This document shows, in pieces, positions 51,284-60,375 of a stretch of DNA of 64,000 nucleotides. Made by a program: the position numbers and the translations under genes. Under the pieces are notes generated by a model that ran no database searches, was not told the origin of the DNA, and worked only from the letters and a program-made list of their open reading frames with translations. Origin of the DNA: Morganella morganii_D (GTDB taxonomy: Bacteria; Pseudomonadota; Gammaproteobacteria; Enterobacterales; Enterobacteriaceae); contig CP173058.1 of assembly GCA_044772875.1 (NCBI GenBank), positions 3,162,001 to 3,226,000 on the forward strand, read 5' to 3'. Numbering within the stretch: position 1 is the first letter of the stretch; each line of letters begins with the position of its first letter.

Positions 51284-52129
51284 GTGAATGATCACTGTGT
51301 CAGGAAGAAACTCAAAAACAGTCAGTGTGATAACTGCGCCGCCTGCTGCCCGGCAGATGCGGTGACGTTCGGTTATCTCGACGTCAGAATTGATAATGAC
51401 CGCTGTTTTCAGTGCGGAAACTGCCTGTTTGTCTGCCCGTCTGATGCGATTGAACACATACCTGTCCGTGAACGCAGTTACAACAATAACGGGCAGTTGG
51501 TCGCGGAAAAAAAAGAAACGCCTGCCAGTACGGAAGAACTGCTGGTCTGGCACCGGCAATACCATATCCGCGGAATGCAGATAGCGGAGCCGGAAGCCGA
51601 TAACTGGCTGCCGGTACTGGCAGAACTTAATCTGCGTCTGAAAGCGCTCGGAGAGCCGGTCTGGCAACTGGCCATCATCCCTCCTCCGCCGGTGGATACC
51701 GGAAAACGTTTTGCATTATTCCGGCAAAAAACCGTCAGTACCGGGCTGAATACAGGCCGCGCCAGAACCGGTCTGAATGCACGCAAGAAACTCTGGCCGG
51801 ATGACAGCTGGTTTGATGTGCGGCCGGATACGGAAAACTGTATTTTATGTACCGCCTGTGCGGCCGTGTGTCAGGAAGGGGCGATCACCATTGCGGATAA
51901 TCAGTTTACCGTGGATAAAACCAAATGCAGCGGCTGTATGAGCTGCCGTGATGTCTGTTTCCCGAAAGCGATGGATGTCATACCACAGGCAGAAAAACAC
52001 AGTCAGCCGGTTCGCTATGATTATTTTGATGCCCATTGCAGCAGTTGTCATCTGCCGTTTATGAGCTGGCGGCCGGGACAGACATTATGCCCGGTATGCC
52101 GCTCACGGAAAGAAAAAGGCTGGTTGTAA
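51284..52129 (+). CDS. cysteine-rich protein with four [4Fe-4S] motifs and a C-terminal CxxC pair
   Basis: The 281-residue product has two cluster pairs. The first pair is near the N-terminus (Cys5, 15, 18, 22 and Cys41, 44, 47, 51). The second is at Cys186, 189, 192, 196 and Cys215, 218, 221, 225. A ~130-residue linker with a PPPP run separates them. A C-terminal CSSC/CPVC zinc-ribbon-like element (Cys252, 255, 269, 272) follows. No signal peptide or membrane span. It is probably a cytoplasmic electron carrier or maturation factor, and its position back-to-back with dmsA suggests a link to anaerobic respiration. The start is uncertain: GTG at 51284 has no clear ribosome-binding site, and the frame stays open upstream to about 51206 without ATG. 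Confidence 0.75.
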   Translation: MNDHCVRKKLKNSQCDNCAACCPADAVTFGYLDVRIDNDRCFQCGNCLFVCPSDAIEHIPVRERSYNNNGQLVAEKKETPASTEELLVWHRQYHIRGMQIAEPEADNWLPVLAELNLRLKALGEPVWQLAIIPPPPVDTGKRFALFRQKTVSTGLNTGRARTGLNARKKLWPDDSWFDVRPDTENCILCTACAAVCQEGAITIADNQFTVDKTKCSGCMSCRDVCFPKAMDVIPQAEKHSQPVRYDYFDAHCSSCHLPFMSWRPGQTLCPVCRSRKEKGWL

Positions 52130-52136
52130 CGGATGT

Positions 52137-52163
52137 AAAAAAAGCGCCTTGCGGCGCTTTTTT
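52137..52163. terminator. bidirectional terminator between the ferredoxin gene and trpS
   Basis: A GCGCC/GGCGC stem with a TTGC loop is flanked by A7 and T6 runs, suited to both converging genes. Confidence 0.85.
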
Positions 52164-52182
52164 CATTCTGTCTGTCACATGG

Positions 52183-53211
52183 TTACAGCGGACGGCGCAC
52201 AAAACCAATGGCGTCGTGTACTTTATCCAGTGTGACCTGTGCGCGGGCAGACGCTTTCTCAGCACCCTCTTTCATCACGCGGTTCAGTAACACATCATCG
52301 TTACGGATTTCGTGATAGCGGGTCTGTAACTCTGTCAGCATACCGGAAACCGCATCAGCTACCGCACCTTTGAGGTGACCGTACATCTGACCTTCAAATT
52401 CTGCTTCCAGCGCAGCAACCGGTTTGCCGGTCACGCCGGAGAGGATATCCAGCAGGTTGGAGACCCCCGGTTTATTTTCCAAATCATAAATCACACGAGG
52501 CGGCTCTTCAGAGTCTGTCACCGCGCGTTTGATTTTCTTCGCTGCCGATTTCGGATCTTCCAGCAGTGCGATCAGGTTGTTACGGTTGTCATCAGATTTC
52601 GACATTTTTTTCGCCGGGTCCTGTAACGCCATCACACGGGAGCCGCCTGCCGGGATAAACGGATCCGGCACTACAAATACATCACCGTAAATGGCATTGA
52701 AGCGCTGTGCGATATCGCGGCTCAGTTCCAGATGCTGTTTCTGGTCGATACCGACCGGTACCTGGTTGGTCTGATACAGCAGGATATCTGCGGCCATCAG
52801 TACCGGATAATCAAACAGGCCGGCGTTGATGTTTTCGGCATGACGGGCAGATTTATCTTTAAACTGTGTCATGCGGCTCAGTTCGCCGAAATAGGTGTAG
52901 CAGTTCAGAGCCCAGCCCAGCTGTGCATGCTGCGGCACATGGGACTGCACAAACAGAGTGTTTTTCGCCGGTTCCAGACCACAGGCCATATAGAGCGACA
53001 GCGTATCCAGTGTGCGCTTGCGCAGCTCCGCCGGATCCTGACGGACTGTGATCGCGTGCTGGTCAACGATGCAGTAAATGCAGTCAAAATCATCCTGCAT
53101 TTTCACCCACTGGCGCAGCGCGCCCATGTAGTTACCGATAGTCAGTTCGCCGGAAGGCTGTGCACCGCTGAAAACAACAGGTTTGTGTGCTTTGGTGTTA
53201 GTTCCGCTCAT
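52183..53211 (-). CDS. trpS: tryptophanyl-tRNA synthetase
   Basis: This class I synthetase charges tRNA(Trp). The 342-residue product has the HIGH-like region in SGAQPSGELTIGNYMGAL and the KMSKS motif as KKMSKSD. The start at 53211 follows AAGGA and lies two bases after the gph stop; the longer frame to 53286 lies inside gph. It is the last gene of the aroKB-damX-dam-rpe-gph-trpS series, as in other enterobacteria. Confidence 0.96.
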   Translation of the reverse strand: MSGTNTKAHKPVVFSGAQPSGELTIGNYMGALRQWVKMQDDFDCIYCIVDQHAITVRQDPAELRKRTLDTLSLYMACGLEPAKNTLFVQSHVPQHAQLGWALNCYTYFGELSRMTQFKDKSARHAENINAGLFDYPVLMAADILLYQTNQVPVGIDQKQHLELSRDIAQRFNAIYGDVFVVPDPFIPAGGSRVMALQDPAKKMSKSDDNRNNLIALLEDPKSAAKKIKRAVTDSEEPPRVIYDLENKPGVSNLLDILSGVTGKPVAALEAEFEGQMYGHLKGAVADAVSGMLTELQTRYHEIRNDDVLLNRVMKEGAEKASARAQVTLDKVHDAIGFVRRPL

Positions 53212-53213
53212 GA

Positions 53214-53933
53214 TTATCCTTCCTGATGAGTTAACGGAGACAGTCCGAGCGCCGGCAGCAAACCTGCGAAATCGGACAGTACGCAATCCGGGTTGCTGTC
53301 AGCAATCGGAATACCGTAGTTGTAGCCGTAGGTCAGACCGACACACGGACATTCCGCTGCCTGTGCCGCCAGGATGTCATTGCGGGAATCCCCGACAAAC
53401 AGCAACTCTTCCTTACGCAGCCCGAACTCACCCAGTGTCAGGTAGAGCGGTGCCGGATGCGGCTTTTTATTTTTCACATCATCCCCGCCGAGAACGACAG
53501 AGAAGAAATCAGCAATATCCAGCTCTTTCAGCAGCGGGGCAATAAACGGGGTTGGTTTGTTGGTGACAATAGCCAGATCCATGCCCGCATCCGCCAGTAC
53601 CTGTAGTGTCGGCTTCACGTGTGCAAACAGCGGACTGCCGGTTTTCACAGCATCAGCATAGAATTCATCAAATAACTGACGGCATTTTGCGTGCAGCGTG
53701 GCATCCGGTGCAGAACCGGCCGCCCATATCAGTGCGCGCTCCAGTAAAATATCAACGCCGTTACCAATCCAGACAGTGACATTCTCTTTCCCGGCTTTCT
53801 GATAGCCGAGCGCCTCTAACGCACGGTCCGTGGCATCTGCCAGGCCGTGAATACTGTCAACCAATGTGCCGTCCAGGTCAAATGCGACGGCTTTAATCCC
53901 TGTAAATTGCTGTACTGCTGTTTTTTCTGTCAT
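53214..53933 (-). CDS. gph: phosphoglycolate phosphatase
   Basis: Gph is a HAD-family phosphatase that removes 2-phosphoglycolate formed during DNA repair. The 239-residue protein has the nucleophile motif FDLDGTLVDS near residue 17-26 and FVGDSRNDILAA near the C-terminus. Its start overlaps the rpe stop by four bases. Confidence 0.94.
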   Translation of the reverse strand: MTEKTAVQQFTGIKAVAFDLDGTLVDSIHGLADATDRALEALGYQKAGKENVTVWIGNGVDILLERALIWAAGSAPDATLHAKCRQLFDEFYADAVKTGSPLFAHVKPTLQVLADAGMDLAIVTNKPTPFIAPLLKELDIADFFSVVLGGDDVKNKKPHPAPLYLTLGEFGLRKEELLFVGDSRNDILAAQAAECPCVGLTYGYNYGIPIADSNPDCVLSDFAGLLPALGLSPLTHQEG

Positions 53934-54604
53934 GCTGAAACCTTTGTTAATTCTTTACGCATATCATCAATCACGGCTTTGTAATCCGGTTTACCAAAAA
54001 TCGCGGAACCGGCCACAAACATATCCGCACCGGCCTGCGCCACTGCCGCGATATTTTCAGTCTTAATTCCGCCATCGACTTCCAGGCGGATGTCACGTCC
54101 GCCGGCATCAATGCGGCGGCGGACTTCTTCCACTTTTTTCAGTGTTTCCGGAATAAAGGACTGACCACCGAAGCCCGGGTTTACCGACATCAGCAGGATC
54201 AGATCCAGTTTATCAATAACATAATCGAGGTAACTGAGCGGCGTAGCCGGGTTGAATACCAGACCCGGTTTACAGCCGCATTCACGGATAAGCTGAATGG
54301 TGCGATCAACGTGTTCGCTCGCTTCCGCGTGAAATGAAATGTAGGTTGCGCCAGCTTTGGCAAAGTCCGGCACAATGCGGTCTACCGGTTTGACCATCAG
54401 ATGCACATCGATCGGCGCGGTAATACCGTAATCACGCAGTGCCTTACACACCATCGGCCCGATAGTCAGGTTCGGGACATAATGGTTGTCCATCACATCG
54501 AAGTGAACCACATCGCCGCCTGCGGCGAGGACCTTCGCGGTGTCTTCCCCCAGACGGGCAAAGTCAGCAGATAAAATGGACGGAGCAATCAAAAACTCTT
54601 TCAT
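53930..54604 (-). CDS. rpe: ribulose-phosphate 3-epimerase
   Basis: Rpe interconverts ribulose 5-phosphate and xylulose 5-phosphate in the pentose phosphate pathway. The 224-residue TIM-barrel product has APSILSADFARLGED at the start, the metal ligands in HFDVMDNHYVPN and VDGGIKTEN. It lies 40 bases after dam. Confidence 0.96.
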   Translation of the reverse strand: MKEFLIAPSILSADFARLGEDTAKVLAAGGDVVHFDVMDNHYVPNLTIGPMVCKALRDYGITAPIDVHLMVKPVDRIVPDFAKAGATYISFHAEASEHVDRTIQLIRECGCKPGLVFNPATPLSYLDYVIDKLDLILLMSVNPGFGGQSFIPETLKKVEEVRRRIDAGGRDIRLEVDGGIKTENIAAVAQAGADMFVAGSAIFGKPDYKAVIDDMRKELTKVSA

Positions 54605-54644
54605 TCCTGTTTCCTCTTAATAAGACGCCGCCGGGTTCAACGGC

Positions 54645-55478
54645 TTACTGTCCGCGGTAAAGCGCCAGTAATTCATTCACTTTCTGGCGGTTAAGTGTGT
54701 TGCGGCTGATAGTGCGGCGCACTTTGACAATATGCAGTTGCGCCTGATGATACCACTCCCGGGTCAGGGGGGTGTCATGATTCGAAATCAGAACCGGAAT
54801 TTTGCGATCCGACGAAAGCATTTGTGCAAGCTGAGCCAGATTCTGCTGCTCCGGCAACCCGAACCCGCTGGTGTGATACGCCGTAAAATTGGCTGTCAGT
54901 GATAACGGCGCATAAGGCGGATCACAATAGACGATATCCCCGGTGCCTGCATTTTCCATGCTGGTCACATAAGACTGGCAGACAAACATGGCGTTGCGGG
55001 CTTTTTCCGCGAACCACAGCAGTTCGGCTTCCGGGAAATAGGGTTTGCGATAGCGCCCGAAAGGCACATTAAACCGGCCTTTGGAATTATAACGGCACAG
55101 GCCGTTATAACAATGGCGGTTCAGATAGAGAAACAGAATGCTGCGCTCGAAATGATCCGTGCTCTGATTAAACCGTTCCCGCAGGGCATAATACTGTAAT
55201 TCATCATTAAATTGCGGTGTGAACAGCTTACGGGACTCATCGATAAATTCCTGAGTCCGCAGTTTCACCATCGTGTAGAGGTGGATCAGATCGCTGTTGA
55301 TATCCGCCAGCACATAGCGCGGATAATCTGTATTGAGAAAAACCGACCCCGCGCCGACAAAGGGCTCTATCAGACAGTCACCCTCCGGCAGATGCCGTTT
55401 TATTTCATCTGCCAGAGTGTATTTTCCGCCGGCCCACTTCAAAAATGCGCGTTGTTTCTTCATGCTGTCTGTAATCAT
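54645..55478 (-). CDS. dam: DNA adenine methylase
   Basis: Dam methylates adenine in GATC sites, serving mismatch repair and replication timing. The 277-residue protein has the SAM-binding FLKWAGGKYTLADEIKRHLP and FVGAGSVFLN motifs near the N-terminus and the catalytic DPPYAPLS. The ATG at 55478 adds five residues to the E. coli-like MKKQRAF start; either could be used. Confidence 0.95.
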   Translation of the reverse strand: MITDSMKKQRAFLKWAGGKYTLADEIKRHLPEGDCLIEPFVGAGSVFLNTDYPRYVLADINSDLIHLYTMVKLRTQEFIDESRKLFTPQFNDELQYYALRERFNQSTDHFERSILFLYLNRHCYNGLCRYNSKGRFNVPFGRYRKPYFPEAELLWFAEKARNAMFVCQSYVTSMENAGTGDIVYCDPPYAPLSLTANFTAYHTSGFGLPEQQNLAQLAQMLSSDRKIPVLISNHDTPLTREWYHQAQLHIVKVRRTISRNTLNRQKVNELLALYRGQ

Positions 55479-55553
55479 TGCTCAAAAAGGCCAGAGCCGC
55501 CGATTCTGCTCTGTTTCAGACAGCAAATCAGCACCTGACGGAATCCGTGTTTA

Positions 55554-56510
55554 TTATTTCATGTCCTGATGCACTTGCTGCATCTTTCTGACCCACGGTT
55601 TTTTCCCCTGAATTTCAGCCGGCAGACGCTCAACTTCCCGTTTTGCATCCCCGACTGTCGGGAAATTACCGTACACCAGGACGTACCACGATTTTCCGTT
55701 ACGTGTTGTCTCATAAACCTGATAGTTGGATAAACCATGCTTCTGTGCAAAGGCTTTCAGTGTATCCGCACGGCTCGCACTGCTCAGTTGCAGGGTATAG
55801 TTCCCGGCAGGTGCTTTGGCGATCGCGGTACCGCTTTTTGACGGTGCCGGTGCGGCTGTCGCCGGTTTGGTGGTTTCACGCGGTTTGGCCGGTGTTGCCG
55901 TGGTGGTTTTCACCGGCTGCGGTTTCACCTGCTGTACCGGTTTTTTCGGCTCTTCCTGCGGTGCGACCACCGGCGGCAGATTATTCATGTTCTGCTGCGC
56001 CGCATTATTGATACCCGCCTGTGTGTTTCCCTGATTCAGGGCATCGTTAATATCCCCCGGGATGTCCACGCGCTGACCGGTACCGGTTGTCTGTGACGGC
56101 TGCTGTGCCTGTGTCGGCAGATTGCTGACAGCCGGAAGATTCACGCCGGTCTGCCCGCCCTGTGACGGAACCGGTTCGGCCGGCTGTAACTGTGTCGCAC
56201 CATCATTATTGCCGGTGCCGAGGGTAATCGGGCGCTCGCCGTTTTGTGCCTGCTGCGGTGCTTCCGGTTCTGACGGCGATTTCAGCGCAGAACTTATCGC
56301 AATAATCAGTAATACCAGGACCACAACCGCCACGCCAATCATCATCTGCTGGCGGGAGACGGCAAACTTAGGCCGTGACTGCTGCGGGCGCGGACGCGGA
56401 TTACGGCGTTCAGGACGCTCCGGCCTGTCAGATGCATCCGGCCGGATAGATTCATCATCCGGCCGGCTGAAAATCTGTGGTTCTTGCTTTTCGGGTTTAA
56501 AGCCGTCCAT
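55554..56510 (-). CDS. damX: cell division protein DamX (SPOR domain)
   Basis: DamX is an inner-membrane septal-ring protein. The 318-residue product has a short charged cytoplasmic N-terminus rich in Arg/Pro, one membrane span (IGVAVVVLVLLIIAISS, near residues 58-74), a long Pro/Gln-rich periplasmic linker and a C-terminal SPOR domain that binds denuded peptidoglycan. E. coli DamX has 428 residues; the shortening is in the cytoplasmic part and the linker. GGGAGGG precedes the ATG. Confidence 0.92.
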   Translation of the reverse strand: MDGFKPEKQEPQIFSRPDDESIRPDASDRPERPERRNPRPRPQQSRPKFAVSRQQMMIGVAVVVLVLLIIAISSALKSPSEPEAPQQAQNGERPITLGTGNNDGATQLQPAEPVPSQGGQTGVNLPAVSNLPTQAQQPSQTTGTGQRVDIPGDINDALNQGNTQAGINNAAQQNMNNLPPVVAPQEEPKKPVQQVKPQPVKTTTATPAKPRETTKPATAAPAPSKSGTAIAKAPAGNYTLQLSSASRADTLKAFAQKHGLSNYQVYETTRNGKSWYVLVYGNFPTVGDAKREVERLPAEIQGKKPWVRKMQQVHQDMK

Positions 56511-56658
56511 TTTGCCCTCCCATCAGAGCAGAAACTGTGTCTTTGGATATAACAGAAGAGAACTGACGTCCGGTGAGCACGTCATAATGCGTAGTGTAAC
56601 CATTTTCCCGGCACTCAGCGAGACAGATATAAAAAAACATTCTGCCCCGCTTCTCCCG

Positions 56659-57741
56659 TTACACGGACTGAATAGCAGCCAGAACCTTGTCATGCGGGAT
56701 ATCCGCCCGGACAACTGACCGGCCGATAGTTTCCGGGACAATCAGATGCAGTTTACCGCCCTGTACTTTTTTATCCCGCATCATGTGCGGCAGATACGCT
56801 TCCGCCGGCATAGATTCCGGTCCGCTCACCGGCAGCCCGGCGCGGGTAAGCAGCGCAATGACCCGCTCTGTCTCTTCCGGGCGGAAGGTGCCGAGCAGTT
56901 CAGCAGTACGTGCAGCCATCACCATCCCTGCGGCGACTGCCTCGCCGTGCAGCCAGACACCGTAGCCCATCTCCGCCTCAATGGCGTGGCCGAATGTGTG
57001 GCCGAGATTCAGCTGTGCGCGCAGACCGCGGGTCTCTTTCTCATCCGCAGCCACTACCTGTGCTTTCAGCTCGCAGCAGCGGCGGATGCAGTACGCCATC
57101 GCCTTCGGCTCAAGCGACAGCAGACGATCAATATTGTTTTCCAGCCAGATAAAGAAATCATGATCCAGAATAATGCCGTACTTGATGACTTCCGCCAGCC
57201 CCGAGGCCAGCTCACGGCGCGGCAGGGTTTTCAGGCAGTCGAGATCAATCACCACATTTACCGGCTGCCAGAAGGCACCGATCATATTTTTGCCCAGCGG
57301 ATGGTTCACGCCGGTTTTACCGCCGACAGAAGAATCCACCTGAGACAACAATGTGGTCGGCACCTGGATAAAACGGACACCACGCTGATAGCCCGCGGCC
57401 GCAAATCCGGTCAGATCACCGATAACACCACCGCCCAGTGCAATCAGCGTGGTATCACGCCCGTGATTATTTTCCAGCAGTGCGGTAAAAATACGGTCAA
57501 GGGTGGTCAGGGATTTATACTGCTCGCCGTCCGGCAGAATCACAAAATCTGCCAGCACACCGGCGTGCGCAAGGTTGTCAGTCAGTGTCTGAAGGTACAG
57601 CGGGGCAAGGGTTTCGTTAGTGACTATCATTGCACGCTGACCGGCGGTCAGCGGCGCAAAGGTGCCGGAAAGGGAAAAGAGACCCGGAGCAATTGAAATA
57701 GGATAAGCACGCTCACCCAGAGTCACAGTCACTTTTTCCAT
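56659..57741 (-). CDS. aroB: 3-dehydroquinate synthase
   Basis: AroB closes DAHP to 3-dehydroquinate in the shikimate pathway. The 360-residue protein shows the NAD-binding GGGVIGDLTGFAA, the DSSVGGKTGVNHPLGKNMIG catalytic segment region and the zinc-binding HTFGHAIE. GGAGG precedes the ATG. It lies 31 bases after aroK, the usual pair. Confidence 0.96.
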   Translation of the reverse strand: MEKVTVTLGERAYPISIAPGLFSLSGTFAPLTAGQRAMIVTNETLAPLYLQTLTDNLAHAGVLADFVILPDGEQYKSLTTLDRIFTALLENNHGRDTTLIALGGGVIGDLTGFAAAGYQRGVRFIQVPTTLLSQVDSSVGGKTGVNHPLGKNMIGAFWQPVNVVIDLDCLKTLPRRELASGLAEVIKYGIILDHDFFIWLENNIDRLLSLEPKAMAYCIRRCCELKAQVVAADEKETRGLRAQLNLGHTFGHAIEAEMGYGVWLHGEAVAAGMVMAARTAELLGTFRPEETERVIALLTRAGLPVSGPESMPAEAYLPHMMRDKKVQGGKLHLIVPETIGRSVVRADIPHDKVLAAIQSV

Positions 57742-57772
57742 GGCACCTCCGCATGTTGCCGGTAATATGAAA

Positions 57773-58297
57773 TTAACTGTTGGTTTCTAACAGTTCAATG
57801 ATTTGATTTGCAACCACTTTCGCACTCTGGTCATCGGTGTGGATAGTGATATCCGCGATCTCTTCATACATCGGATTGCGTTCATCAGCCAGTTTGACCA
57901 GGACTTCCCGGACCGGCTCATCGACCTGTAACAACGGACGCTTTTTATCGCGCTGTGTCCGGGCCAGTTGTTTTTCAATATTGGTCTCAAGGTACACAAC
58001 CACACCCCGCGCAGACAGGCGGTTGCGGGTCTCCCGTGACTTGACGGAACCCCCGCCGGTAGCCAGGACGATACCCTGCTTTTCAGTCAGTTCATTGATG
58101 ATTTTTTCTTCACGCAGGCGAAAACCTTCTTCACCTTCGACATCAAACACCCAGCCCACATCGGCTCCGGTGCGGCGTTCAATTTCCTGGTCGGAATCAA
58201 AGAATTCCATATTTAATTGCTGAGCCAGCTGACGACCAATAGTACTTTTGCCGGCACCCATCGGGCCGACAAGAAAGATATTGCGTTTCTCTGCCAT
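57773..58297 (-). CDS. aroK: shikimate kinase I
   Basis: AroK phosphorylates shikimate. The 174-residue product has the P-loop GPMGAGKST, the shikimate-binding DSDQEIERRTGADVGWVF region and ATGGGSVK, and is nearly collinear with E. coli AroK. It is the first gene of the aroKB-damX-dam-rpe-gph-trpS series. The ATG has no obvious strong ribosome-binding site. Confidence 0.96.
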   Translation of the reverse strand: MAEKRNIFLVGPMGAGKSTIGRQLAQQLNMEFFDSDQEIERRTGADVGWVFDVEGEEGFRLREEKIINELTEKQGIVLATGGGSVKSRETRNRLSARGVVVYLETNIEKQLARTQRDKKRPLLQVDEPVREVLVKLADERNPMYEEIADITIHTDDQSAKVVANQIIELLETNS

Positions 58298-58811
58298 GTT
58301 TTTGGTATAACTAAGAATATTCGTTAATGATAACCCGCCCCGCTCACCCGATCAGCGGCGGGACCTCAAATGAAACCTCATGAGTGAATCTGCGTGAGTA
58401 ACCTGAAATTATCTCAGCACATTCAGCCCGATTGCAACCATACCGGTACAAAACCGGAAGATACCTCAGGTGCTGCTGTGTGACGCCTGTCGCAATCCGG
58501 CCTCTGAACATCCGCACATACTATCATAACGCCTGCGAAAAACCGCGCCTTATATTTCCGTGAATCCTCCTGAAAACAGGAGCTGTACAGAAATATAAGG
58601 CGCGATCTGAAAATCAGGACGTTATCCGTCAACGGATTAACGGCATATTTTACGGCGGCAGTGATTTCATACCTGCTAAATTTGCTAACTCTTGTATGCT
58701 AAATCGTTGCAATCGTCAAATGTATAACACCGCAGGACCGGTAAAAAAAACGGTTATTCTGCGCATATTCTCCGTGAATAATGATACAACGTGCTGATAT
58801 TGATACAGTTA
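58298..58811. other. intergenic region between hofQ and aroK
   Basis: About 510 bases without a convincing gene. The region contains the long hairpin terminator at 58530-58604 and, to its left, the leader and promoter of aroK. A 69-codon minus-strand frame (58423-58632) is cut through by the hairpin and is not called. Confidence 0.5.
58530..58604 (-). terminator. long two-part hairpin, terminator of the hof operon
   Basis: A perfect 15-bp outer stem (CGCGCCTTATATTTC/GAAATATAAGGCGCG) encloses an inner CTCCTG/CAGGAG hairpin with an AAAA loop. In the minus direction the stem is followed by GGTTTTTCGC, so it can end the hof transcript before the aroK leader. The structure is much longer than a usual terminator. 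Confidence 0.7.
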
Positions 58812-59873
58812 CTAAATATCGATCAACTGCGGTGTAATAAATATCACTAATTCACGGCGGCTGAGTTTATCGTATTGATGAGTAAAAAGCTTTCCCATCA
58901 ATGGGATCGACGATAAATACGGCACACCTGTCACTTGTCTGCCTTTATCCTGCTGAAAAATCCCGCCGAGGATCAGGGTTTCCCCGCTGCGGACAATCAC
59001 CTGTGTGGTGATTTCCTGTTTATCAATAGAATACTGTTCACTGCCGTTCTGCATCAGCGCCGCACCGGGGGCATTGCGGCTGATATGCAGCGTCAGACGT
59101 ACCTTATTATCCCGCAGGATCTGCGGCGTCACCTCCATGCCCAGCACCGCCTCACGGAACTGCACCTGTGAGCCGGATTCATGGTTTCGTGTGGTGTAAG
59201 GGATTTCCGCCCCCTGTTTGATACTGGCAGGATGCTCATGGGCAGTGGTCAGTCGCGGGCTGGCAACAATATCCAGTTGCTGCTCCTGCTCCAGTGCACT
59301 CAGTTCCATTTCCAGCAGATGCCCGCTGAGGCGGGCGATATTAAAGGTGAAGGTATTATTTCCCCGCGCCTGATGCAGCTGCAGACGGTTACCGGACTCC
59401 GGTGATGACAGCACTGTTCCCCATTGCAACCCCAGTTCATGCAGCCCCTCACGGGAACCGGACACAATATGTGCTGTGATCTGCACCTGCTGCTGCGGCT
59501 GATCCATCTGTTCCAGCCAGGCTTCCGCCCGCGACAGCACATCCGGTTGTGCTTCTATAAAGAGGGAATTTGTCAGCGGGTCAGCCTCCGGTACCGCATT
59601 ATCCGTGAACCATCCGCTGTGATGCTGTTTCAGCATAGTCAGCATGTCTGCCGCATCCGCATATTGCAGGGTAAAAGTGCGGCTTTGCCGGCTTTCTGTT
59701 ATCAGTGGCGGAGAATGCAGTGAGGGAAGTTCTGTCAGCGCAGCCGGTTCCTCACTGATCATAACCGGCTGAAAAAGATCACGTGAATGCTGCCCGCCAC
59801 AGGCAGCCGCCGTAAACAGCAGGCAACAGCCGGTGATAAGCCCGGCGGCTGATTTTGCCTTGTTAATCATCAT
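58812..59873 (-). CDS. hofQ: HofQ-like secretin (type IV pilus/DNA uptake)
   Basis: HofQ/PilQ-type secretins form the outer-membrane pore for DNA uptake or pili. The 353-residue product has the short secretin N1-like domain and the secretin core, with LDIVASPRLTTAHEHPASIKQG region and the C-terminal RRELVIFITPQLI. E. coli HofQ has 412 residues; here the N-terminal STN-type domain of about 60 residues is missing, and the protein begins with a lipobox-like TAAACGG, as if a lipoprotein. Its start overlaps the end of the preceding gene by 11 bases. Confidence 0.82.
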   Translation of the reverse strand: MMINKAKSAAGLITGCCLLFTAAACGGQHSRDLFQPVMISEEPAALTELPSLHSPPLITESRQSRTFTLQYADAADMLTMLKQHHSGWFTDNAVPEADPLTNSLFIEAQPDVLSRAEAWLEQMDQPQQQVQITAHIVSGSREGLHELGLQWGTVLSSPESGNRLQLHQARGNNTFTFNIARLSGHLLEMELSALEQEQQLDIVASPRLTTAHEHPASIKQGAEIPYTTRNHESGSQVQFREAVLGMEVTPQILRDNKVRLTLHISRNAPGAALMQNGSEQYSIDKQEITTQVIVRSGETLILGGIFQQDKGRQVTGVPYLSSIPLMGKLFTHQYDKLSRRELVIFITPQLIDI

Positions 59874-60375
59874 GCCATTCCTTTTCTGAATCCGGTAAAT
59901 CAGACCCCGGTAATGCCAGATGCAGCGTCATCTGCAACAGCGGCGGGGATGAGAGCGCTCCCGGAGTCAGAGGGTGCAGCGAGAGCCGGGTAATAGGCAA
60001 TTGTGTGAGCTCTCCGCAGAGTGTATCCAGCAGCTCCGCCAGTACCGGGTAATGCGCCTCAAAGGTCAGCACCCAGCGTTCAGGCTGTTCCGGCGGCTCC
60101 TGCTGCCAGCCGGTCAGTACCGGCAGAGCACTTTCAGGCAACAGGGTAAACAGCGGCGGGATATCCGGGGCAGGCAGTGCAATAACCTCCGGCGACGCCT
60201 GTTCTGACAGTACTGTCCGCCTCTGCAACTGCCGTAACTGTATATCTGTTTTTCCGGCTGCCGGTTGCAGATAAAAACACCACAATATCACACCAGCCGA
60301 TAACCAGACCCCGGCAATCACACTCCACTGCACGCGACGGTACTGCGCATAGCGCCATACTGTATTCAGATTCAT
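59863..60375 (-). CDS. hofO: HofO-like inner-membrane assembly protein
   Basis: The 170-residue protein has one N-terminal membrane segment (VIAGVWLSAGVILWCFYL) followed by a periplasmic domain, the layout of PilO-like proteins. Sequence alone gives weak similarity; the name comes mainly from its place between hofN and hofQ. E. coli has an extra gene, hofP, between hofO and hofQ; none is present here. It overlaps hofN by four bases. Confidence 0.65.
   Translation of the reverse strand: MNLNTVWRYAQYRRVQWSVIAGVWLSAGVILWCFYLQPAAGKTDIQLRQLQRRTVLSEQASPEVIALPAPDIPPLFTLLPESALPVLTGWQQEPPEQPERWVLTFEAHYPVLAELLDTLCGELTQLPITRLSLHPLTPGALSSPPLLQMTLHLALPGSDLPDSEKEWHDD

Noticed and set aside
56746..57696. 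316-codon open frame opposite aroB
   Set aside because: Antisense shadow of the well-recognised aroB gene; no domain and no ribosome-binding site.
58423..58632. 69-codon minus-strand ORF upstream of aroK
   Set aside because: It is interrupted in meaning by the long hairpin and has no family likeness; the region reads as terminator plus leader.
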